Source: a virus
DNA length: 33,765 nucleotides
IMG/VR virus record: IMGVR_UViG_3300034103_000204
Coordinates: 1 to 33,765 of that record
Reading direction: 5' to 3' (one strand)
Shown piece by piece: positions 28,841-33,765 of this stretch. How positions within the stretch are numbered: position 1 is the first letter of the stretch; every line of letters begins with the position of its first letter. The translations under genes were made by a program, and so were the position numbers. The notes beneath the pieces are model-generated. The model did no database searches and had not been told where the DNA came from. It saw only the letters and a program-made list of their open reading frames with translations.

Positions 28841-29694
28841 CTTTCTGCTAATGCCCTGCGGATACCTTCACGCAGGCTGATCTGAGGTATGAAGTATTGG
28901 TGCGACAAGTGGTGGTCACCAACCCGATAAGTCACGCCAGTTGGTGCAGTGATCACATGATTGAACTCAGGCTTGTAACCTGCTTCTTCACAAACCATTT
29001 CTGCAAGTTCATTAAAGCTAGTGGCAAAGCCTGAACACAGATTGAACGTGCCGGTGTATTTGGTCTGAACGTGCCACAGAACAGCCTGCACAATATCGTC
29101 AATGTGGATGAAGTCGCGTACCTGTTCGCCGTTGCCCCAAATGTCAAACGGGTCTGCCTTAGCTAGAGCGCGGTCAATGAAACTAGGGAACGGATAATCA
29201 GCATCTTGATCAGAGCCATAACCAGAAAACGGCCTGAACACAAATAGGTTTGTGCCATCTAAGAATTGCGCTAGGTATTCCCCTGTAAGTTTTGCCCAGC
29301 CATAAGTCAGGTCTGGATTCCTAACTTCATAAAGATTCAGGTCATACTCTGCCAGTTTGTTTTGACGATGTGAGTTCTGCAAGTCAATGGGATACGCGGC
29401 AGAACTAGAAAAGTAAACCGTATTTATGGGTTTTGTTTTCTGCACCCAGTTAAAGAACTCAGCATCTATTGACAGGTCAGTTGCTACCGATAGCGGCTCA
29501 CCTTCAATAGTTGCGCGACCACCAACAATGGCGGCTAGATGAATAACTAGATCGAACTGCTCTGTATTGGTCTTGAAGAAGTCCCGGCAGTCGTTGCCGT
29601 CTTTTAAGTCAATTCCTGTTATGTCGCTGTCTGGTAATGCCTTAACAAAGTTGCGCCCAACGAATCCCTTGTGACCTGTAATTAAAATTTTCAT
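28828..29694 (-). CDS. NAD-dependent sugar epimerase/dehydratase (extended SDR family)
   Basis: A 288-residue protein from ATG 29694 (ATGA overlap with the methyltransferase). The NAD-binding loop is ITGHKGFVGRN (4-14). The catalytic elements are the Ser-rich YFSSSAAYP (~94-102) and Tyr-x3-Lys in TYGWAKLTGE. The active-site layout is that of GDP- or dTDP-sugar epimerases/dehydratases such as GalE-, WcaG- and RmlB-type enzymes; the exact substrate cannot be read. It likely makes a nucleotide sugar for the three glycosyltransferases encoded upstream. It ends the cassette. Confidence 0.85.
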   Translation of the reverse strand: MKILITGHKGFVGRNFVKALPDSDITGIDLKDGNDCRDFFKTNTEQFDLVIHLAAIVGGRATIEGEPLSVATDLSIDAEFFNWVQKTKPINTVYFSSSAAYPIDLQNSHRQNKLAEYDLNLYEVRNPDLTYGWAKLTGEYLAQFLDGTNLFVFRPFSGYGSDQDADYPFPSFIDRALAKADPFDIWGNGEQVRDFIHIDDIVQAVLWHVQTKYTGTFNLCSGFATSFNELAEMVCEEAGYKPEFNHVITAPTGVTYRVGDHHLSHQYFIPQISLREGIRRALAERKTQ

Positions 29695-30236
29695 TTGCAA
29701 ACCCAAATCTGGTAGTCGTAATAAAACTGATCAGCTAGTTCTAGCAACTCGAAACTTACCGTTTCAAATCCTGCTTCTGCAAGTAGTTCTGCAACGCCGT
29801 CTTTATCCCATGCCCAATAATGTTCTTGATTTACGTCATCCCATTTTGCGTGTGGCGTACTCAGTAAAAGGTATTTAGTTTTCTGCCGTATCTGCTTTAA
29901 CACTTCAACTGGATTATCTAGGTGTTCTAAAGTTTCTGAACAGATGTATAAATCCACATCAGGTATCTGCTCAATGGTCTGTTCTATAGGCCCTGTGTAT
30001 TCGTATTTAGGCGCATAGTCACCAATGAAAGTTTTGCTAAGTCCAAGTGCGTTGATAATGAAGGCATCACCGGCAGATAGATCAGCTACGGATTTGATTC
30101 CCTTTATGCCTTGCGCAATCTCTAAAGTTCTATTGACTCTAAGAACGTGATCCTGCCATTGCTTGTGACTGTGTGGCGTTGCGTAGATTTTTCCTAGTTC
30201 TTCATCAGACCATTTAGGTCTAAGTCTTGTAATCAT
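29691..30236 (-). CDS. SAM-dependent methyltransferase (class I, type 11-like)
   Basis: A 181-residue protein from ATG 30236 (TAATG overlap with the preceding stop). The SAM pocket is VADLSAGDAFII (~50-61), with an acidic residue at the end of the next strand, and the post-I motif is DLYICSETLEHLDNPVEVL (~95-113), where ETLEHL is characteristic of type 11/12 methyltransferases. Small-molecule or sugar O-methylation is likely from the cassette context. Confidence 0.82.
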   Translation of the reverse strand: MITRLRPKWSDEELGKIYATPHSHKQWQDHVLRVNRTLEIAQGIKGIKSVADLSAGDAFIINALGLSKTFIGDYAPKYEYTGPIEQTIEQIPDVDLYICSETLEHLDNPVEVLKQIRQKTKYLLLSTPHAKWDDVNQEHYWAWDKDGVAELLAEAGFETVSFELLELADQFYYDYQIWVCK

Positions 30237-30910
30237 TACCAAGCCTTGACATTCTCAACGTCATTAGCAAATTCTGTTGCAAGGTATTCAGCAAAGATAG
30301 CCTGATCGCCGTTGTGCATTTCAACAGTGTTCACAGCTGCGTATCTTTCGTCATGCGCTGACTTGCCGTTTGTGTAGTGCATATGTTCAAGGATTACATC
30401 TGGCAAGTAGTTTGCGTTTCCTAATGCCTTGCCCATTGCCAACCAATAGTTATCTAGAAACAAGTGCTTCAATGCTGGTGGACTCATAAAGCCCGTAGCT
30501 CTAATAATCTTGCTAGACATTACTACGGCAGTTGGTAGATTCTCGCCTTGCAGTAAATCGTTCCCGTATGCAATGCCGGGCTGATCGCCAATCGCTTCAG
30601 CGAGTTTCGTATCCCATCCGCCTGTGCGCGGTAGGTGATCATCACCCATAAAACAGATGTAGTCATAGTCAGGGGCAAACCATAAAGCCCAATAGTTAAG
30701 AGTTCCGTTCATTCCCATACGCTCTGCAATAATTACCTTGACGTTATCCAGTCCAGCAGTTTCGTGCATAAGGCCGTTATAGGTTGCAACATCATCTGCA
30801 TCTATTGCAAACACAACTTCTGTAAAGTCTGCCGTTGCGTTAATCGCTTCAAATAATCTAATGGCATTATGGTTCCTGCCACGAGTCGGAATGATCGTGA
30901 GCATTCTCAT
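30236..30910 (-). CDS. Glycosyltransferase, GT-A fold (family 2-like)
   Basis: A 224-residue protein from ATG 30910 (ATGA overlap). It starts MRMLTIIPTRGRNHNAIRLF, a typical GT-A nucleotide-sugar start, followed by VVFAIDADD and the metal-binding DxD-type motif CFMGDDHLP (~108-116). The later LFLDNYWLAMGK segment resembles the acceptor-side acidic motif. It should transfer a sugar from a nucleotide donor; the acceptor is unknown. Confidence 0.8.
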   Translation of the reverse strand: MRMLTIIPTRGRNHNAIRLFEAINATADFTEVVFAIDADDVATYNGLMHETAGLDNVKVIIAERMGMNGTLNYWALWFAPDYDYICFMGDDHLPRTGGWDTKLAEAIGDQPGIAYGNDLLQGENLPTAVVMSSKIIRATGFMSPPALKHLFLDNYWLAMGKALGNANYLPDVILEHMHYTNGKSAHDERYAAVNTVEMHNGDQAIFAEYLATEFANDVENVKAW

Positions 30911-31710
30911 TGCTGCACCAGTTTCCAAAATGTATCGCCTGCCTTATCTATCATGTGGCGTAGTGCATCTGCATCATGCCAATCTTCAACGCTAGTAATT
31001 CCTACGTTCTCGTTCGTGTGAATCCTGCAACCTGAAAGTACCGCTTCCATAACTGCTCTGCATTCTGACTCAAAGGCTAACGGCAAGTGAACAAACCACT
31101 CACACCTAGCCATCGCATCTAGTACCTGATCACGCGGTACATCTGTCAGAGCTTTGAACTCGTAGCCTGCCTGCGCTGCCCAAGCGTGTGCGCGTAGCTG
31201 ACCTTTCAACGGGTGATTTCTTGCAGCCCATAAAGCAAACGGTTTCTTGTCCATGTGATCGTGACACTTACTGGTGTCGAAGTAGGAAAGAACTTGCGCG
31301 GTCTTGCGTGGCTTACTCCAAGATAATTCTCTGCGCATGTGAGCAGGGGTATGAGTTACGAATAATCGAGAGCCACGAATCAAAGCGTTCAGTCCGGCGC
31401 GTGGTGTTTGCAGGTGATGCACGAACACAAACGGGTCATGCTCTGCCAGCCTGTATAACTGCGCATCTGTAAAGGCATCTGTCCCAGTAACTATGACTGA
31501 ATCGAATTGGTGTATCTCGTGTGTATCGAATGTGTACGGTGTGACAATTTCGATCTCATAGTTCAATGGTGCTTGCAGGCGGTATTCATAGTCTGACATT
31601 TCTGCGCCACCTGCGAACTGCCCCGTGAATAGTCCTTGCTGGCTCACAGGCGAACGTACAAGCACGTTCTGCGTGTTCTCTGTGTGATGTGTGTACCAGC
31701 CAATCTTCAT
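30907..31710 (-). CDS. Glycosyltransferase-like protein, GT-B fold
   Basis: A 267-residue protein, shorter than usual GT-B enzymes (350-400). It starts MKIGWYTHH with GGAEMSDYE, a donor-side pattern seen in family 4-like transferases. The C-terminal part has LPLAFESECRAVMEAVLSGCRI, which matches the E-x7-E motif of that group. The central part is reduced, so activity may depend on a partner. It lies 4 bases after the GT4 stop. Confidence 0.72.
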   Translation of the reverse strand: MKIGWYTHHTENTQNVLVRSPVSQQGLFTGQFAGGAEMSDYEYRLQAPLNYEIEIVTPYTFDTHEIHQFDSVIVTGTDAFTDAQLYRLAEHDPFVFVHHLQTPRAGLNALIRGSRLFVTHTPAHMRRELSWSKPRKTAQVLSYFDTSKCHDHMDKKPFALWAARNHPLKGQLRAHAWAAQAGYEFKALTDVPRDQVLDAMARCEWFVHLPLAFESECRAVMEAVLSGCRIHTNENVGITSVEDWHDADALRHMIDKAGDTFWKLVQQ

Positions 31711-31714
31711 CGCT

Positions 31715-32905
31715 CTAGAGCCGTTCTAGGGCTTTGGCTTCTAAAACCGTAAGTACGGGTTTCCAATGTTCTTCAAAGACCGTATCTGCGTTATACGCTT
31801 TGGCAAACTCCTGAGCCTTGTCTGATCTACCGCGCCCACGCTGATAAGCCTGCTCAAGCGAATCCACTATTGCAGGAACGCTAGGCATGTGGAACCAACT
31901 TGCTTGCGGTGCATCCCAAAGCGGTTGCCCGTCAATTAACCACCCGTCACCTAGTAGTTCAGTTGAAGCTGCAAAGTCGCTGATAATGACAGGCGTTCCA
32001 CAGGCTTGCGCTTCCACAGTTGGAATACCAAAGCCTTCACCGTAGCTAGTCGCAAGTAGAACATCCATAGCCGTATAGATCGTGGCTAATGTTTGCTGGT
32101 CAATGCCGGTTCGATAAACGTAAGGATCAACAAACTTGAACTTATCTTCTGGAACTCCACAGGATTGAAGCAACTGCAATAACTTGATGCCACCTAGTGC
32201 GCCCATCTGATCTGTGTGCAGATACAAAACAACGTCATCGTGCTTTTGCGCGAACATAGAGAACGCCAGAATGTTCTCACCAAATGCTTTGCGGTTAGGG
32301 CTTACGCCTTTGTTAGCCGCGTTCATACCAACAACAAACTTATCTTCTTCAATGCCTATGTAATCTCTGCCAGTAATTCCCTTGTGTCTTTTCATTGGCT
32401 TAAATACTGATTCAATTCCATGTGGCACATAAAGCGATTCAATGCCTGCGTTCTCAATCATTGCCTGCCCGTATTTGCTCATTGCAATAGGAGTTACTGA
32501 ATCATTGCGTAACCACTTTAGAACTTCAGGCGGTACAGGTAAGTGATCAACTGGAACCCAACTTGCAACATTCCAGTCATGCCATCTATCACCCTTGAAT
32601 ACCCATACGTCATAGAGCGTGAATAGAATGTGTCCCTGCTTTGGGTGCTGTGATGTCCAATGGTGCATGTGTGCAGGCACTACGTCATTTGAATAAAGGT
32701 CTGCGCCACGTTGATAAACAGGAATCCCGTTCCAGTCTGTGTTGCTTCCTTCTAATCCGTAGTTGTTAAAGATCGCAACATCGTGACCAATCTCTTTAAG
32801 TCGCTGAGTGACTTGCGCTGTTTGTGTTCCGTAACCAGTAGCAGCCCAAGGCGCGTTAGAGTTCCAGCCGATAGATAGGGGTTTAGTCACAGGTGATCCG
32901 TTCAT
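31715..32905 (-). CDS. Glycosyltransferase family 4
   Basis: A 396-residue GT-B transferase. The N-terminal domain begins SIGWNSNAPWAATGYGTQTA, an acceptor-side pattern of phage and bacterial GT4 enzymes. The C-terminal domain has the E-x7-E motif (Glu290 and Glu298, SYGEGFGIPTVEAQACGTPVI) for the nucleotide sugar. It opens the five-gene cassette, about 100 bases after the capsid stop and beyond a strong terminator, so the cassette needs either read-through or its own promoter. A direct role in virion or host-surface glycosylation is inference. Confidence 0.88.
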   Translation of the reverse strand: MNGSPVTKPLSIGWNSNAPWAATGYGTQTAQVTQRLKEIGHDVAIFNNYGLEGSNTDWNGIPVYQRGADLYSNDVVPAHMHHWTSQHPKQGHILFTLYDVWVFKGDRWHDWNVASWVPVDHLPVPPEVLKWLRNDSVTPIAMSKYGQAMIENAGIESLYVPHGIESVFKPMKRHKGITGRDYIGIEEDKFVVGMNAANKGVSPNRKAFGENILAFSMFAQKHDDVVLYLHTDQMGALGGIKLLQLLQSCGVPEDKFKFVDPYVYRTGIDQQTLATIYTAMDVLLATSYGEGFGIPTVEAQACGTPVIISDFAASTELLGDGWLIDGQPLWDAPQASWFHMPSVPAIVDSLEQAYQRGRGRSDKAQEFAKAYNADTVFEEHWKPVLTVLEAKALERL

Positions 32906-32943
32906 TCGCAGGTGCTTTGACTTTACATTAAAACACGGTTAAA

Positions 32944-32990
32944 TAAAAGCAGAACCCCACCAAGCCTGCGCTCTCGGTGGGGTTCCACGT
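32944..32990 (-). terminator. Rho-independent terminator after the major capsid gene
   Basis: On the minus strand GAACCCCACC (32985-32976) pairs with GGTGGGGTTC (32961-32952), a perfect 10-bp GC-rich stem with a 14-base loop, followed by TGCTTTTATTT. It lies 20 bases past the capsid stop and ends the capsid transcript before the glycan cassette. Confidence 0.88.
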
Positions 32991-33005
32991 TTTGGGGTAT
33001 TGCGA

Positions 33006-33765
33006 CTAGCTGGCTCCGCCTGCAAAGTACTTCACATGTGAAGTCTGAATTAGGTTGCCATCCACGCGCATTGTTGCACGGAACGTGATTAGGTCGTTCT
33101 GGAAGGCATAGTCATCCGAACGGTCTAGACGTAAGCCACCAACGGTGCGAGCAAAGTAACTTGGCAAGTGACCAAAGATTACTGACTTCGCGCTTGTTGC
33201 TGGATCCACGATTGCTGGGTTCTCAAAGATTGGGTAACCAAGCAATAGATCACGAGCATCAGCAGAAAGTGACGGGCTGAACAGGTACTGACCAGCGTTG
33301 TCCTTTAGCTTACGAACAGCAGAGATTGCCTTAGCGTTCATCTGCCATCCTGTACCCGGAAGAGTACGGCCTGCTGTATCAACGCTGTAAACCAAGTCAA
33401 TTAGGTTGTCAGCAGTGAATCCACCAGATACGCCAGTTCCACCAGTAATGCCTGAACCAGCAGCAGTTACGATACCTGTTGGCTGAGTTGTACCAGTTCC
33501 AGTTGTTAGTGCGCCATTGACTGCATAACCAAGAGCGTTACCAGTCTGAGTTGCAAGGAATCCAAGAATGTCCACGCCTGCATCTTCAACCATTTCGCGG
33601 CTGATCTGAGTTAGGAATGAATACTTGTATGCACCAAGTGTCTTGAATGCATTGAAGGTTGGATCGCTTTCACCGATAGCACCGGCTTCAGAAGTAACAG
33701 TACCAACGCTGTATGCAGATAGTGAAGGAATCTGAAGATTCTCGCCACCGGCTGTGTTAAGGATG
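33006..33765 (-). CDS. Major capsid protein, C-terminal part (continues from base 563)
   Basis: This is the 3' portion of the HK97-fold capsid gene described at 1-563; the last 132 bases are shared by both ends. It contains the P-domain spine and A-domain segments typical of the fold (LLGYPIFENPAIVDPATSAKSVIFGHLPSYFARTVGGLRLDRSDDYAFQNDLITFRATMRVDG), ending in GGAS at a TAG (33008-33006). The gene with an internal Met at 33593 is not separate. A terminator follows. Confidence 0.92.
   Translation of the reverse strand, partial: ILNTAGGENLQIPSLSAYSVGTVTSEAGAIGESDPTFNAFKTLGAYKYSFLTQISREMVEDAGVDILGFLATQTGNALGYAVNGALTTGTGTTQPTGIVTAAGSGITGGTGVSGGFTADNLIDLVYSVDTAGRTLPGTGWQMNAKAISAVRKLKDNAGQYLFSPSLSADARDLLLGYPIFENPAIVDPATSAKSVIFGHLPSYFARTVGGLRLDRSDDYAFQNDLITFRATMRVDGNLIQTSHVKYFAGGAS
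33634..33765. repeat. Terminal direct repeat, right copy
   Basis: This is the partner of bases 1-132, with one silent difference at 33639. See the left copy for interpretation. Confidence 0.93.

Noticed and set aside
32917-32945. Plus-strand TTGACT followed by a TTAAAT/TAAATA-like -10, which could start a short RNA into the capsid terminator
   Set aside because: The -10 match is weak, and no gene or conserved product is evident on that strand; the TTGACT may be chance in an AT-rich gap.
33006-33593. A separate 195-residue gene at the right end
   Set aside because: It is only the part of the capsid gene after an internal Met; joining the contig ends gives one continuous 396-residue frame.
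1-33765. Lysogeny genes, tRNAs, CRISPR arrays, insertion sequences or a known riboswitch
   Set aside because: No integrase, repressor, transposase, tRNA fold or spaced array was found by reading both strands; the leader hairpins do not match a riboswitch consensus I know.

Overview
This window is an almost certainly complete genome of a tailed, siphovirus-type bacteriophage of an actinobacterium, cut open inside the major capsid gene. The first 132 bases recur at the end (1-132 = 33634-33765) with one mismatch, so the molecule closes to a circle of about 33,633 bp. Every convincing gene is on the minus strand. Two WhiB-like proteins, a family largely confined to Actinomycetota and their phages, point to an actinobacterial host. 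The fairly AT-rich sequence and the very tight, overlapping genes would suit a streamlined aquatic actinobacterium, but that host assignment is inference. No integrase, excisionase, immunity repressor, tRNA, CRISPR array or insertion sequence was found, so the phage is probably strictly lytic.

Layout in transcription order (decreasing coordinates). Packaging and head: HNH endonuclease (6961), possible cos or promoter region (6640-6527), ParB-like protein, small and large terminase, a tiny membrane protein, HK97-type portal, a small virion-type protein, a multidomain prohead protease, a terminator (668-712), then the HK97-type major capsid gene running through the contig ends to 33006 and a second strong terminator (32944-32990). 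Next is an unusual five-gene glycan cassette (32905-28828): three glycosyltransferase-like proteins, a SAM methyltransferase and an NAD-dependent sugar epimerase. A one-gene moron with its own promoter and terminator follows (28722-28486). Tail genes come next: head-tail connector, tail terminator, major tail protein, tail assembly chaperones with a CCCAAAA -1 frameshift, neck-type protein, a primase-like protein in an odd place, tape measure, and baseplate or fibre proteins. Lysis genes follow: holin, M23 endopeptidase and another one-TM protein.

The remaining part (about 19.3 kb down to 6.6 kb) holds the early and DNA-metabolism genes: metallophosphoesterase, two orphan DNA methyltransferases, a ribbon-helix-helix protein, a winged-helix replication initiator candidate, a PAPS-reductase-like PP-loop enzyme, two WhiB-like regulators, a Rad52-like annealing protein, RusA resolvase, SSB, two HNH proteins, an HslV/proteasome-like Ntn hydrolase and many very small membrane or zinc-binding proteins. 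There is no DNA polymerase or replicative helicase, so replication must rely on the host.

The most notable non-coding signals are a promoter-leader element present three times, with a 5-bp stem capped by a GNRA loop whose stem covaries between copies; three consecutive perfect short palindromes in the leader of the capsid gene; and a 26-bp identical block upstream of two of the three promoter copies. Several start codons given here are chosen from ribosome binding sites and stop/start overlaps rather than taken as the longest open frame.
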